From Botryotinia globosa (lineage: Eukaryota; Ascomycota; Leotiomycetes; Helotiales; Sclerotiniaceae), in NCBI GenBank assembly GCA_014898425.1, contig RCSZ01000002.1, positions 1-64,000 on the forward strand: a stretch of DNA of 64,000 nucleotides, written 5' to 3'. Below are positions 43,373 through 56,007 of the stretch, piece by piece (positions within the stretch are counted from its first letter, which is position 1; each line of letters begins with the position of its first letter). The translations under genes and the position numbers were made by a program. The notes beneath the pieces are model-generated. The model was not told the DNA's origin. It was given only the letters and a program-made list of their open reading frames with translations, and ran no database searches.

Positions 43373-44713
43373 CTACTCGTCCCAAACAATACAAACAACC
43401 TGTCCCTCAATATCAATTCCAGCGACAATCTCCAAATGTCCTCCATCCACATTCCTCTTCAACAACGCTACTCTTCCATCGTTTTGCAAGCCCACAGCTA
43501 CCAAGTCCCCAGCTTTGTTGATAGAGAACTGTCTTGGGAAACTACCTCCAGCAGCGTCAATTGAGACAAGTGAAAAATTGCCATTCGCATGATTAAGAGA
43601 ATAAGTTAAGAGAGAGTCGGAGGGAATGATATTTGTGGGTGATGGGGAAGAAGGATCGGGAATACTGAAGTGTGTATCGTTGCGTTGAGAGATGAGGAGG
43701 TAGTTATGATCGGGCTAGTAGGCACATTAATCTCATGTAATTTTAAAGTGACAAAATTTGGAGAGAATTGTGATCCTTCGAAAAATAATCACTTACTGTA
43801 ATTTGGATCCCTGACGCGGCACTATAAAATTGCAATTCTTCGCCTGGGGTAGTCGTCTCCAAAAGACTCCTCTCAAACTTCACTTCAAAACTCAAAGTAT
43901 TGTCACTTTCATATGTAACCTCATATGCCGTAAGTCTATTAGTCAATTGGCTGACCAAGTAAAAGTACGTGATTCCTGCTTCCGAAACAAGCCAATTTGC
44001 ATGTCTGGGTCCACTTCCGACGGGAGTTTTCAATGGCTCAAGTGGTTCCAATAACTTGGTATCTTGATCGATGCGATAGATTCTCACGAGATCAGCACCC
44101 AAATCTGGGACGAGAACAAATGATTCGGTGGGGTCGGTGATTGCTTCGTGTGGATGCGGTGCGGTTTCGTATTGGGGGTCCGCGCCGGGAGTTGTAAGGT
44201 TATAGGTGAAGGTTTGGAGAGGAAGGATGTTAGTTGCGGAGGTGACATCCAAAGATCCTACGCTGCTTGAGGAACTATTGACCGGTCACTTAGTACAAGT
44301 CCCAAAATCAAGTCAAGCCGCAAATAATGAGTGAATCCTTACTAATAAGCTAAAGCCAAAGCGGTATTATTCGCATACAATACTGTAGCCGCTGCCCCAA
44401 CCGGAGTCTCAACTCTATCCAATGCCACCAAAGAACCATCGTCCTGGATCTTCAACGAATTGAGAGTTCCATTGCTGGCAGTCAAACCTCTATCCGCGCA
44501 AAACAAAATATCCCGGGAAGAATCTAAGGTGATCCACGAGGAATTGGCCGCGCAAGCCGTAGATGTCGCAATGACTCCGAATGAATATGCACCATTTGCA
44601 TCTTCATCGAGTGACAAAGTAGTAACGGTTCCTGCATATGAAGCCACAAATAGTCTGGACGCGAGAACCTGAGAACTTGCGAGTGTGAAGATGAGAGCTT
44701 TTGAGATGAACAT
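43373..44713 (-). CDS. Secreted beta-propeller lactonase-like protein (6-phosphogluconolactonase fold)
   Basis: Minus-strand exons 44713-44343, 44274-43797 and 43714-43373 give 396 residues in phase. It starts with a signal peptide, MFISKALIFTLASSQVLA; an upstream ATG at 44779 would mask it, so 44713 is preferred. Blade-like repeats follow: RLFVASYAGTVTTLSLDED, then APHPHEAITDPTESFVLVPD, VGSGPRHANWLV, RLTAYEVTYES and FPRQFSINKAGDLVAVGLQN. HPHE-type and GPRH segments with a final LVAVGLQ-DGRVALL blade are typical of the seven-bladed lactonase family (PF10282). In bacteria such enzymes hydrolyse 6-phosphogluconolactone. Secreted fungal members have unproven substrates, so only the fold is called. 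Confidence 0.82.
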
Positions 44714-45584
44714 ATTGAAAGCTTGAGTTTCGTGTGGAAACCTAGTGATCACGTCGAATGCGACGGCGATAACACCCATTTATATGAACCTTCAAGACGT
44801 ACGATTTAGACCTTATCCAATATCAGCATGCTTGATAAGCTTAAGCTCTTCTGCATTCACATCATGCATGCAGAAAGGGTAATTACCCATCTGGGAGACT
44901 AGTAAGACCGAAGCCTAACGTGACACCCAGTATCCCCTTGCATATATTGTTCCTGGATTTATCAGACGACTCATTCATTTACAACTCTTTCTTTATCTTA
45001 ATCCGAATTTACCTTTTCCGAACATTCCTCTCGTACACCGTTAATGGGATTTATCAGACTTCCGATCTCAAATATCTTCGTGATTCTATTGGTGGTAAAA
45101 CCAAATTGCCCCACAAGCCCCATTGTGATCCCAACCTCTTAATTAGTCTTTGAAGAATCCACACAAACTTAAGATGTCACCATTCTCTTAGGTCCCTAGC
45201 CAGAAAAAGAGAGTTCCGGCTCGGTGAATGCATGGCGACCGGATATTAATTTGCTTACCCTTGATCACATCACGTACGGATAACCTCATTGCCCTTGCAA
45301 TGTTTCGGGTATTCTAGATTGACCGGTAGCTTTGCCGAACATTACCCTGTCATCGTTTAATGCAGCAGGAATCTGGCAAAGATTGTGTACACTTGCACAC
45401 CAGTAGGCATTCTTCAACATTGTGAGCAACATGCAATCAGTATAGAACAGAACCTGAAGATGTATTCGTATTGATCAAAACAGTACCATAACCTGAATAT
45501 AGAATGAATCCTTGACCCATCTTCTTCTTTTCTCGAAGACCAATTTCACCATGTTATCAGAACCATTATGAATCTCGTTTGCTC
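44714..45584. other. Intergenic between lactonase-like and rhodopsin-domain genes
   Basis: This is the promoter side of the lactonase-like gene (minus) and the 3' side of the rhodopsin-domain gene. An ORF at 44920-45153 is rich in F, L and I and lacks features of a gene. Nothing else is seen. Confidence 0.4.
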
Positions 45585-46933
45585 TCACCAACCCCCGGTA
45601 TTCACGTCGTCTGGCTCGGGAACTTTGCCAGCAACTCCTTGCATTTCATGTTCGTGTTGCATGTCCGCCGAACTTCTCTGAAGAGTAGTGATGTTGTATG
45701 TTCTTCTCTCCTCGATTTGACCATTCGCGGGAATCGTAGCTTCACTTCCTTGGTGAATGACGGTCACGGTATGTGCACCATGACCTGTAAATTTGGCAAG
45801 GATTTGGGATACTGTTGACATTTTGTATTCCCGATGACCTTGTCCTCGTCCAGCTTCACCGTGTCCGACCTCGTCTTCGAATTCAATCTCCTCTAGGCCT
45901 TGAATGTTGTAGTGCCGAAGGAGAGGTCGTAATGTTGCGATGCAGCTTGCCACGATTCCCAAGCCAGCTTCAACTACGGACCAAATGAGCATTGGAGATA
46001 TTGAATCTGTGAACGTTCATTAGTCATAGTCATGTCAAGGCAAGAGGGCAGGGCCCCGAACAAAGAGGATCTGTATAATCCAAGTCCACAGCGAATACTC
46101 CGATTCGTACAGCACAAGCAACACCAGCGCTGGCACTCCGTCAGCAAATTTCACAACTCAAATGTCGAAATTATACGTGTTCACTTACAATAGTCCTAAT
46201 CCCAGGACAGCGACAACGAATGTCTTCGTCTTTATGTGCATTTGCATATTCCAAACTAATGCGACCGGAATCAGGGTGAAGAGGAGATATAGCGCAAGAG
46301 AGAGTCCGGCCCATGCATAACCTAGAGCATCTGCTGAGTCGTAGTTGCAATAACCATCTACGCTCGAGTCGCCCTGCTTCCAAGCGTATGAAATTGGTTG
46401 GCAATTGAAAATCAAGTAAAAGCTTGCTATGAAGCATATGATAACATTGATTGATAGTCCAGCCCAAAGAGCGTATGCGCAAGGGCTGGCCTCAGTGAGA
46501 CGAAGGAGACATGTGGCATAGGAAGCTTTGACCGCCGTAACAGCATTTATGTAAATTAAGACCGTGAGCCAGACGTACTGCTGATTGTCAGTTGGTTGTA
46601 TGATCTCAGAATCAGTTTTGAGACCTTCGAGCTTTCAACGATGTCATCCGTCTTCATTTCCTTCTTGTGTTGACCGATGCCTCGTTGAACGCCGACGAAG
46701 AGTAATGATGCCATCACGATATAAAGGCCCTAAAACCCCACGTCAGAATACCAAATACTAAGATCTTCGATGGTATATCTTACGAGAGATAAGAGAATAA
46801 GAAAATCATCATGGCCAATGGTATTTCGAATTACCACTCGAGTATAGTAACGGAGTGAGACAACAAAAACACCGAGAATGAGGAAAATGATTGTTGTTGC
46901 CAGTATGGATGGACCATAAGAGTCCATTCTCAT
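45585..46933 (-). CDS. Seven-helix rhodopsin-domain (Pth11-like) integral membrane protein
   Basis: Minus-strand exons 46933-46784, 46729-46625, 46577-46189, 46129-46062 and 46006-45585 give 377 residues in phase (introns 54, 47, 59, 55 nt; the fourth uses a GTTCGG donor). Helices can be followed in order: ILATTIIFLILGVFVVSLRY then YTRVVIRNTIGHDDFLI (the family's D-D motif after helix 1), GLYIVMASLLFVGV, VWLTVLIYINAVTAVKA, then LSINVIICFIASFYLIF, the loop CQPISYAWKQGD, WAGLSLALYLLFTLIPVALV, KTFVVAVLGLGL and PMLIWSVVEAGLGIVASCIA. The C-terminal tail is cytosolic and acidic. These are the marks of the fungal rhodopsin-domain family (PF20684). The ligand is unknown and there is no CFEM domain. 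Confidence 0.85.
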
Positions 46934-48530
46934 TTGGGACAGTTGTTACGACTTTCTTCGTAACGATGGAATGTAATTCCTGGTGGATTTGTTAATTGTG
47001 TTTTTAGGTATACTGAAGGATGTTGTAGGTTGTAGAAGCGCATCATGCCATAAAGTGATAATTAACTTGCAGGCATGCCAACAGATGCTTGGAATAAGAT
47101 GATGGAAGAAGAAAAAGCAATAGCAAGGAGAGATCAAAGGAAAGAAGAATCGGGGGCGAGAAGGATTACATATTGTTTGAAGGGGGAGAAAGGGCATGAG
47201 CGACGTAGATTTGAGGTGGAATCATACCTCATCCAACTCTGGAAAGTACGAAATGTTAAAAATCGTTCACCACACTCTAAATTGAGTTCAAGTGAGATGG
47301 ATAAGAATAGAAATGCAAACATGCCATATTTGTAGAAGTATCTGAAAATTTTACCTACCTCTGGGCGAGACAACTTTGAGTGAAGTATCACCTGCTTGCT
47401 CAATAAGCAGTGCAACATTTCGATATTCGACGAAACGAGATGCATACTGAGTCCAAACAATTACTGTACCTCTGAAGTATCTGAAAACAGTCACAGTCAA
47501 TGAAATCGCTGACGTCTAAGCCCCAAATGCAGAATTCCTTAGATTGTCTGTAAATGGCTGCAATGGTTTGCGACAGGAATAGACAAGTTCGTGGGGCATG
47601 TACATGATCAAGTACAGCGACGATGGTGACACTAGTTATTTCCATCGGCTTTAGACTTCAGACTACTGAACACTGACATGCGGCGCTTAAAAACATGGTA
47701 TATATATGGGAATTCAGCCTCATGAAAGTAAGTATCCGTCCTTTCTGATGGTTCGCATTCGCATAGCATGATTCCAAAAGTAGATTTCATGTATCACCAC
47801 AAATACAATAATGCCCACGAGGATTGATGGGTATTATGACGTATCGATGAATGCATAGATAGATAGGCTTGAAGTGTCAAGATTGATAACTTGTATTCCT
47901 TTTCCCTCGACGTTGCTGTGACTTGAATTGATGAGATTCTGCAGTGGTGGTGGTGAAGAAAATCTAGATGGATGAATAGAACTTTGAGGAGGTTGAGGAT
48001 GATTAAGGAATCACAAGTGTTATTTTAGTCCTGTGACGAAAAGTCCCTTTTAAGATTGTATTGGGAGATCTGGTGATGTACCTATCAGAGAGATACACAC
48101 ACTTTGCTTCTCACCGCTTTCACTCACAATTCGGGCGTTGCCTGGATGAGTGAGGGTCATGGAAACAATACTCAAGGGCATTGATTGAATCGAATTGAAC
48201 CGCACTTGTTTTTTCAACGAAAATTCTTCACATATAGCAATGGAGCAAAGAGTTTGCTTGCAAATATATCATATCTGAGGCTATTGATAGGGAATACGAA
48301 TTTCGCCTAATAAAATGGCTTGGAATGTTTCCGTTCCGAAATTATCCAAAGGGCCGACAAAAAGGTCTTGGAAAGCGGGTGTCTGCAGAATCAAAATGTT
48401 GTTGGGCAGTTGGCGCTTGTATCGATAAGTACAGAGGTCCTGTCGAGGACGAAGATGTTTACAAGATGGTTAATGATTGTCTACTCAGTAGCCAAGTTCA
48501 CCTGGTGGTTGCTACTTTGTAGGTATTGGC

Positions 48531-48968
48531 TTATTCATTTCTACTACCAGTACAGTATCGCTTACCTATGCAGTCTACCCCTTGGGTATGTATATCTTCA
48601 CATGTTACCTTGCCTAGGGAGATTAGTAGATACATGATTCCTACCTCGCCTACAGACTTTTGGAATGGAGAATGAAGATTAGTTCTCACAATGAATCCAT
48701 TATCGCTAGATACCAAAGCCACATGTGCTGCGCCAGTAGAGAACTCAGGTCCCGTCAAGCTGCACCGAAGTTTCTGGAAAGCCACATCATGTTGATCATC
48801 CCGAGGTCTCCATAAGCACTCTCCAGCTGTGCAATGTTCCCCCGCAAAATTCAGATGGAAAAATCCCAATTGCCAGTGGTGGCTTGATATCCTAGAGCTA
48901 ATGAAAATGCTAATACTGTAGTATAATAAATTGATTATTGGTTGTCCCCTAGGTCGAGTTAAATCCAT
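48531..48968 (-). CDS. Hypothetical ORF, 145 residues, doubtful
   Basis: Real ATG start (MDLTRPRGQPIINLL) and normal amino-acid composition, with Cys in HCTAGECLWRPRDD and a segment TGAAHVALVSSDNGFIVRTN. No domain, no signal peptide, no intron sites needed. It could be a lineage-specific protein or chance. Confidence 0.2.
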   Translation of the reverse strand: MDLTRPRGQPIINLLYYSISIFISSRISSHHWQLGFFHLNFAGEHCTAGECLWRPRDDQHDVAFQKLRCSLTGPEFSTGAAHVALVSSDNGFIVRTNLHSPFQKSVGEVGIMYLLISLGKVTCEDIHTQGVDCIGKRYCTGSRNE

Positions 48969-49026
48969 CAGCCACCGGTGAAGGCTTGAAAAATGCCTCT
49001 TTCGGCTCCAGCTTCTCTCTTTTCTT

Positions 49027-49063
49027 TTTCTTCTTCTTCTTCTTCTTCTTCTTCTTCTTCTTC
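49027..49063. repeat. (TTC)n microsatellite
   Basis: About twelve uninterrupted TTC units following a T/C-rich run. Confidence 0.9.
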
Positions 49064-49440
49064 CAAATTCAAGGCACCTGAAAATCCATCCATATGCCTT
49101 CTTTTAAGTTTTAGCACTTCTAGCTTCTAGTACGCCCAACTAGGCCATCGGTCAATGCAAATGCCGTCAAAATCAGGCCATGGACATGTCAGAATGCCAA
49201 AAACCATACGATGATTGAATGGATTCCAGACAAAAGGAAGAGGAGTAAATTGAACAAAAGGTGGTGAAAGTAGATTATATAGATTTAAGTGAACGCCCCC
49301 TCCGTACGAAAGGGTTGAGATACTTTTTTTACTTTTCTAAAATTGCTATTGCTGTTGATGTTGCTGTTACTGTGGCTGTTACTGTTACTGCCCGCATCTC
49401 TTTTCCATTGAGAAAAAATGGTCGCAATCACTAGTTTTCC

Positions 49441-49500
49441 CTAACCTCTTACCTCTTACCTCTTACCTCTTGCCTCTTACCTCTTACCTCTTACCTCTTG
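49441..49500. repeat. 7-bp tandem repeat (TTACCTC)n
   Basis: About eight copies of TTACCTC, two of them changed to TTGCCTC. Confidence 0.9.
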
Positions 49501-50459
49501 CAGCTGCATGCACTTGCCCTTACAGCCACATCCCCCTTTTGTTATCTTGAAATCTCCTACAGGTTGCCAAATGGTCTGGATCTTCAATTGGACTCGATGT
49601 CGATACTCTCTCTAGCCTTCAACCCAGCGTAACATGATTCGTTCTTCGTGGCAAAAGGCAATCCAGGGCTCGTCGATAGGTGTAAGCTTTAAGTCCGAAG
49701 GAGGAGAAAATGAGGAAACACAAGTCCTTCCAGGTATCGAGGTATCCAGGTATAGTACACGAATTTATATTGTCTCGTCGTGAGATACTATGGAGGCGGT
49801 CCTTGTGCAGCCTCGATATTCACGCATTCAGAAAAAGCAGGTGCGCCGTTCGATTATCGATACCAGACCAAAGCGCATGAAGAATGTACAACCTGATCCA
49901 TTTTGAGAGACATCGTATAGGTCCAATACTGTTGTGTGATCGAGAAAGAGATGGCCGCCGACGAGTTCATTGGATTCACTTCAGACATATGGGGGGTTCG
50001 GAAGTAACATCCGTTTCCTGATCGACATCTCGCGTTTGTTCATTAAAGTAAGGTATCGTATGTACATTATGTATCATTCGAAGTGGCGACCCCTTCTGTA
50101 CCGAGCTCATGCATGGTCTGAGGTGGAATGGACAGATTTGGAAAGAGGTGAAGAAGTAGAGAAGGCGCTAGAGAATGGGAGAGGAGAAGGGGGAGGCTGG
50201 AGGTTCTGGCAACAAGTGATACGGATATCCAGTTTCACAGTGTACACATATACAGGATTATCTACGAGTACATGCAATGAATGAATGAATGAATGGTATT
50301 GTTCACGATTCAGTAGTTAGCAGGTAAGTTCACCCGTCGTTCTGCCATTCATTCTATTCTACCAAATAGCTAATGCCTTTTCTACTTCTTCAGCTCTTCC
50401 CAGGTTCATTCACTGAATTGGGATCAGGATCGAATACCAGGGGAAAGTCCCACGCACCC

Positions 50460-50586
50460 ACATACATACCATCCATCCATCCATCCATCCATACATACAT
50501 ACATACATACATCCATCCATACATACATACATACATACCTACATACATACCTACATACATACATACCTACATACACCCACCCACCA
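50460..50586. repeat. Interrupted (CATA)n / (CATC)n / (CATACCTA)n microsatellite
   Basis: Blocks of CATC, CATA and CCTA tetramers alternate. The tract reads as Y-I-H-T peptides in one frame, an artefact. Confidence 0.9.
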
Positions 50587-50850
50587 CTCGTCGTTTGTTC
50601 TGTCATGAGAATTTCGAGGGAAATCATTGGTTCTTCTCTTGTAAACCCTTTCTCAACCGAACAGTACAAGGTATGTAGGTAAAGTGGTAAAGTAAAGTAA
50701 AGTATCAAAGGACCCAAGTAAGAACGAAGCCATCTGATTTGCTCGGCTCAGGATTCCGAGAGAGAAAAGCAAAGAATCCCCATATTTCCTTGGCTCGGGA
50801 CGGATTTCCCACACAGAGACACCACCATTTTTTATTGCCAATATCTGCCC

Positions 50851-50905
50851 TCACTCACTCACTCACCCACTCACTCACTCACTCACTCTCTCACTCATCC
50901 ACCTA
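50851..50905. repeat. (CACT)n microsatellite
   Basis: About twelve CACT/CTCA units with single substitutions. Confidence 0.85.
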
Positions 50906-51035
50906 GTCCGTACGCTCCGACCACATCCTAGGGATTTTCAATTCTGCCATTCGATGAAAATGACAACAAATTAAACTTAAACTTTACCAAGTATTGATGA
51001 AAAAAAAGGAATTGACAAGGCTGCTCGAGTAGACC

Positions 51036-51178
51036 TCATTTCATTCATTCATTCATTTATTCATTTATTCATTTATTCATTTATTCATTTATTCATTTAT
51101 TCATTTATTTATTCATTCATTCATTCATTCATTCATTCATTCGTCCATTCGTCCATTCGTCCATTCGTCCATCCATCC
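51036..51178. repeat. (CATT)n microsatellite with (TTTATTCA)n core
   Basis: A run of ATTC tetramers whose middle has an 8-bp higher-order unit (ATTTATTC), then GTCCATTC units. It is the longest simple repeat outside the AT block. Confidence 0.9.
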
Positions 51179-51344
51179 AGTCACTCCGAAACCCTCGATC
51201 GAATCGTCCATTATCAATCAACCAAGATCGACCCCGTCCCTTCCATTCACTTGATTCAAATATGTCAGCACTTCGATTTTGAGGTTCCTCGAAGCTTTCA
51301 ATGTTTCCACCCACATCTCCGATTCGGCTCTACAATCACTCGAG

Positions 51345-51440
51345 CACCAGCACCAGCACTAATAACACCACGACCACGACCACGACCACGACCACTATCA
51401 CCACCACGACCACTACCACCACGACCACCACTACCACCAA
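51345..51440. repeat. CACCAGCAC / CGACCA trinucleotide-hexanucleotide tract
   Basis: AGCACC, ACGACC and ACCACC units in succession, rich in C and A on the plus strand. It lies about 300 bp upstream of the SCAP start and is probably within its 5' UTR or promoter. Confidence 0.8.
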
Positions 51441-51723
51441 CCACTAATACAATACACCATCTGTATATGCGACAACACCATGATTGAGATTCCCCACGAC
51501 GTCAACAACTTCAATTCCACCACTATTGTCTACCCACGCTACTATCGTATCGATACCGATTTATTATACTACCCATATTCTAATTGACGAAGAATTCATT
51601 ATCTTGGCGCAAATCTATTACTGAAGTCTATCAAGGTTCTCGTGAAAAAAAAAGGTACCGCCGCCATACTTGGAGTGGTTGGCAACAGATCAAGGACCAG
51701 GGCAAGAATCATCCCTCGATACC

Positions 51724-54700
51724 ATGATTTGGTACCTCCTCTACCCATTCAGAGGGTAAGTGATTTAATGAACTGGCATGCTTGACAAAATTTTATACAT
51801 CTAATCAAGCTTGTCTGCATTAGAACCACGGAACCTCCCGACCTCGACACCAAACATCCCATTCGAGATCACTTCACTAAATTCGGATACAACGTCGCAA
51901 AGCATTCAGTCGCTGCCATAACTATCTCTGCTATCATCGCAACCCTACTTATATATCCCTTCCCATTTCTCTTCACAAATGGCTTCACCAATGGCGCGTC
52001 AAATCTACCACATCATGTGTGGTCTTCCGCGCAACCTTTGAAAGCATTGGATGATTCGAGGAAACCGGATGTGGTCATGCGATCGATATGGGTACATGGT
52101 GTGTTATTACTCTGGGTTTCGAAGGGAGGAGAGCTAATACCGGAGTAGGAAGCTATATGAAAGCTTTACAATCAGATGTTCTCCAAGCAGCATTAGAGAT
52201 ACAGGATCATATCTTAGGCCCCACTATCAACTTTGACCCTCGCAAGGAGGCTAAGCATGCCCAGATTGACTATACACAAAATGAATTAGCAGTGGATGTA
52301 CGGGATACCTTTCATGCAGTAAACGGTCTCACAAACTCTTCTTGGTTCTTTCATTCTCCATTGCAATACTGGTCATGCTCGAAGGAAACCATTTCGGCTG
52401 ATGACGACATCGTGATGACAGTCAACAAAAACTTACACCAGTCAACCTCTGTCAATGTTACCTTGAGGCACTCTATTGTCTTCAGTGGGAAGCGTTTTGA
52501 GGACCACCATCTTGTGGCTGCAGATGCCTTGGTCATAACCTTAGTTCACATGCTTGACTCGCCTGTCGGGAGATATTGGGAAAGAAGGGCAGCTCAACTC
52601 GCAGCCAAAGGATCTGATGACTGGCGCATGATTCCTTCCGATGGCCATTCGTTAAGAAGCACTCCCTACGAATTTTTATTTCAACCCACTGCTACTTGGG
52701 AATCGATTGCATTGGCCGCCGCATATACTTTTGGCGCATGGTGGTTCGTCGCAACTTTGTGGGGCCTGCGGGCTCTCAAGTCAAGGCTTGGTCTTCTCGT
52801 TGCAGCAACTACTCAGTTGGCCTTTACGTTCACTTCGACGTTCACCATCTGCGCTATTATCAAAACAGATTTGTCCATGATACCAAGAGAGTACTATCCT
52901 TTGATTGTTGTCTTTTGCGGTACGGAAAACATGCTTCAACTCGTGAGAGCTTTTATTGTCACGCCCTCATCACATCATCCGACTCTTAGATCCGCAGAAG
53001 CCTTTGGCAAGAACGGACATGTATTCCTCGCAAACACTGGCCAGAGGCTTCTCTTCTTGTGGGTGGTATCCAAGTTTGGAGGCGAAGGGCAAGCTACTTT
53101 TTGTCGCTTCGCTACTTTTGCACTAATCTTCGATTTCTTCTACCTACTGATGTTCTTCGCTCCCGTTCTAAGCATTGATGTACGAAGACCTCAATTAAAC
53201 GATACACTCTCGGCTTCTTCCCGGGAACGAAGCTATCCGTCACCAGAAAGATCATCTTCTAAACCGTGGGCCGATTTCATTTTTCGGGGAGGAAACATGC
53301 CTTCGACTCGTATTGTCGGTACCTTGGTGATTATTATCGCAGTACTAATATGTCAATGGCACTTCGATCAAGGTATTTTGCAAAGCAATCAACACGTGTT
53401 GAAAACAACTGCCCCGGCTTCTTCAATACTAGAGGTTGATGTTCATCAAGCTAGAACTCCAACTGCCTGGCTTCGATTGCAAGACCACGAGACTGTTCAT
53501 GAGCTTATAAGCATCGTCAAACCACATGCTCACAGTTTCGTTGCTCAAGTTTATGATCCTTTAGTTTTTGTTTTGAACGGTTCAGATCGGACACCAAACA
53601 GACTTGGTGTGAGATCGTTTCTCCCTGCTTTTTATGACTTTATCGAGAACCAGTCCCTGCCGTTTCTTTTGTTTGTTATCATCACTGGTGTCATTGTCAA
53701 CCAATTTATCAAATATCTCTTGTCTGATGAGCCTTCTGACGATGGCGACCATGAGGGTCACGGCGACGAACCCCTGTTGTCGGTTAAAACATTTGGCTCT
53801 GGACATGCTCTGGATGTTGTCCTGATGACAGCTTCTCGTGATGGAATTATCGTTTCAGTCGGTTTGGATAGATGGATCCGCGTTTGGAATGCACAGCATA
53901 ATGGCCGAAGCTATGTAGTCGAAGACCCTGGATCCGATATCGATCCGTTTCCTGTTTTAGCTATGGCGATCGATAACGACTCGAATTGGCTCGCAATACT
54001 GTCGAAGAAAATGGTCGCCTTGTGGAACATTCCTGAACGACGATGGGGTCCGACAATGCCCGTGGACGTTAAAGGCCGAACACCAGAAGCATTTTTCTTT
54101 AGCCGCAATGAAGTTGAGTTGATTGATCCGGTGATTATCGTGCGCCATAATGGTCTCATGTCAGAACTTCATATGGAAGATCGTGTTTCAAAGGAACTAC
54201 AAATATGCCGCACGCCATTGGTCTGTGTTGAGCCACATTTGGAGAAAGTTGTTATGAATGGCTCCCTCCCACCTCCAAAGATCATAACCGCCTCAAAACG
54301 TGGCTGTGTACATGTTGCAGTTGAAGAGAAATCTGGTTGGGTTTCATATGATCTTAGACTCCCTTGGGTATCCGATGACAAAGATGTCAACTCAATTCTT
54401 CCATTGCCGGCATTATCTTCCTTCCTCGCTATACGCGACCACAGCGTTGATCTTGTTGATATACACACTCATAATGTCACTCATTCATTTGTTACAGAGA
54501 ACATCAAACCAGGAACACTGCAATGCGTTCATTCGACAAGACGAAGGCCGCAGTGTGGATCTGTTGGTTTGGGATCATTTGCATTTATGTATACTTGCAT
54601 TGAGACTGGTAATATGATGATGCAATCATATTTGCCCAGCAGAGAGGGCGATACTATATGTTTCCGTGACCCTGATAAACCAGGCTCTAAAACATGTTGT

Positions 54701-55198
54701 TTATGGCGGGAAACTGTAGAGCGGAGATTTAGTATAGAAAATCCTGGTAATTGGCAAGCACTCCAATCGGGGTACGTGGTAGGTGTACGGAAGGCAGAAG
54801 ATCAAGATAAACAAGCAGGAGGAAATCAAATGTTGGGGCCGATTGGAAGCCGCGGACTTCGACAACGTGGTGCTTCGGCTAGGAGGTCTAATCTCGATCA
54901 CCCAGGAGGCAAAGATGACGGCTGGGAGGTGTGGAGCTTAGGATCGAGAGGAGATGAAACCTCTGTACCCTTAAATTCAGTTTACGATCAGGTATTACTT
55001 GTTGGTAAACTTGGCCCAGTCACGAAAGTGGGTACGAACAGTATCGTAGTTGCATTGGGAAATATGGTCAAACTTATTACTGTCGGTCATGAACGTTATG
55101 ATCGCCTTGGCAATGATTCTGATGAAACGTTCGTTGGCATGGCACCTGTTGCGAATAGGAGGAAAAGACCCGTTCTTGCACGAAAGAGAACAGATTAA
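51724..55198 (+). CDS. SCAP-like protein: sterol-sensing domain plus WD40 (SREBP-cleavage activating protein homologue)
   Basis: Exons 51724-51755, 51824-52098 and 52149-55198 (introns 68 and 50 nt) encode 1118 residues. The start is MIWYLLYPFRG with a first membrane helix at residues about 40-61 (VAAITISAIIATLLIYP). The luminal loop has N-glycosylation sites (NSS, NVT). The sterol-sensing domain spans about 286-449. It ends with FDFFYLLMFFAPVLSIDVRR, which corresponds to the DFFLQ...VLSID-RR end of the SCAP SSD including its key Asp. Two more helices follow (IVGTLVIIIAVLICQW and LPFLLFVIITGVIVNQF), then a cytosolic WD40 region from about residue 610 (SASRDGI-like MTASRDGIIVSVGLDRW, IRVWNAQ). 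In fungi SCAP/Scp1 escorts SREBP from ER to Golgi when sterol or oxygen is low. No insertion or frameshift was found. Confidence 0.9.
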
Positions 55199-56007
55199 TA
55201 TGCAGAATTTTTTATAACCTTTTTAAGATATTATTTGTGCTTATTCGCAAATTGCTTCTGGGGGGAGGATGATACCCAATACATGGACAAAAGGCGTTTT
55301 GGAAATTAATTGACACAGGCGTTACCATGGTCAAGGAAGCGGCGTTCGTGGATTTTTTTGGGGGTCTCATTTTGCGTATACAAGGCTGGGCGTATATAGT
55401 GGCATCTATATCGTCTTTTAAAGGGACAAGGTCATAGTACTTGAGTATATGCTTATCTTTTGGGCATGCTGAGTTCAAAAAGCATTGGGACTTTTTGTCG
55501 AGGTCAAAGTCATTAATCCAGTAGGCTTGCTTGGAAAGGATGAGGATGGAGATGGATTAGGAATAGGTCGCAAAGGGCAGTCCACTGGCCGGCCAACTGC
55601 CATCTGCAGTAAAGTAAACATTATCATAAAATTTCGATCTGACTTGCAAATCAAGAAGTGACAGTGATTGTAGAGTCCCTCAAAATGCAAAAGTCCCGAC
55701 ATATGTAGTTGCACCGGAAATAACAATGTCAATAAATGTACACACAATGAATCCTGTCATGACGGAGATCGTCTGCACATCACAGCCTTATGGTCCCTAT
55801 AATGATTAGGTCTTACAGAAATCCGCGTTCCTGCACTAATCGGTGATGATCTTCGGGAGCTTCCCTCCTACTAATAATACCACGTGTATACCCCTGTCTC
55901 TTATCGTCAGCTTATCGTAAACGCCAAAATTCATACGCGACGACACGACCCCCGTTCCCGTTCAACGGCTTCCCTTTTGACTTCAATACTAATTCAAGCA
56001 ATCAATC
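55199..56007. other. Intergenic between SCAP-like gene and TSC10
   Basis: This 809-bp segment contains the SCAP 3' flank and TSC10 promoter. Minus-strand ORFs here overlap no known family. A CACGTG-like word (CCACGTGTATAC) lies near 55880. No gene is seen. Confidence 0.4.

Larger units (their letters stand above)
46934..51723. other. Large intergenic region with many microsatellites upstream of SCAP gene
   Basis: Of the 4.8 kb, 46934-48970 is of normal composition with no credible gene except one weak ORF (48531-48968, minus). Positions 49020-51450 are packed with simple repeats (listed separately). The last part must be the promoter and 5' UTR of the SCAP-like gene. Confidence 0.5.

Noticed and set aside
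44714..44779. Upstream ATG extending the lactonase-like protein
   Set aside because: Starting at 44713 puts a clear signal peptide at the N-terminus, which the longer form would bury.
50373..50717. ORFs on both strands across the CATA/CATC repeat
   Set aside because: Their peptides (Y-I-H-T and Y-V-C-M repeats) reflect the tetranucleotide array only.
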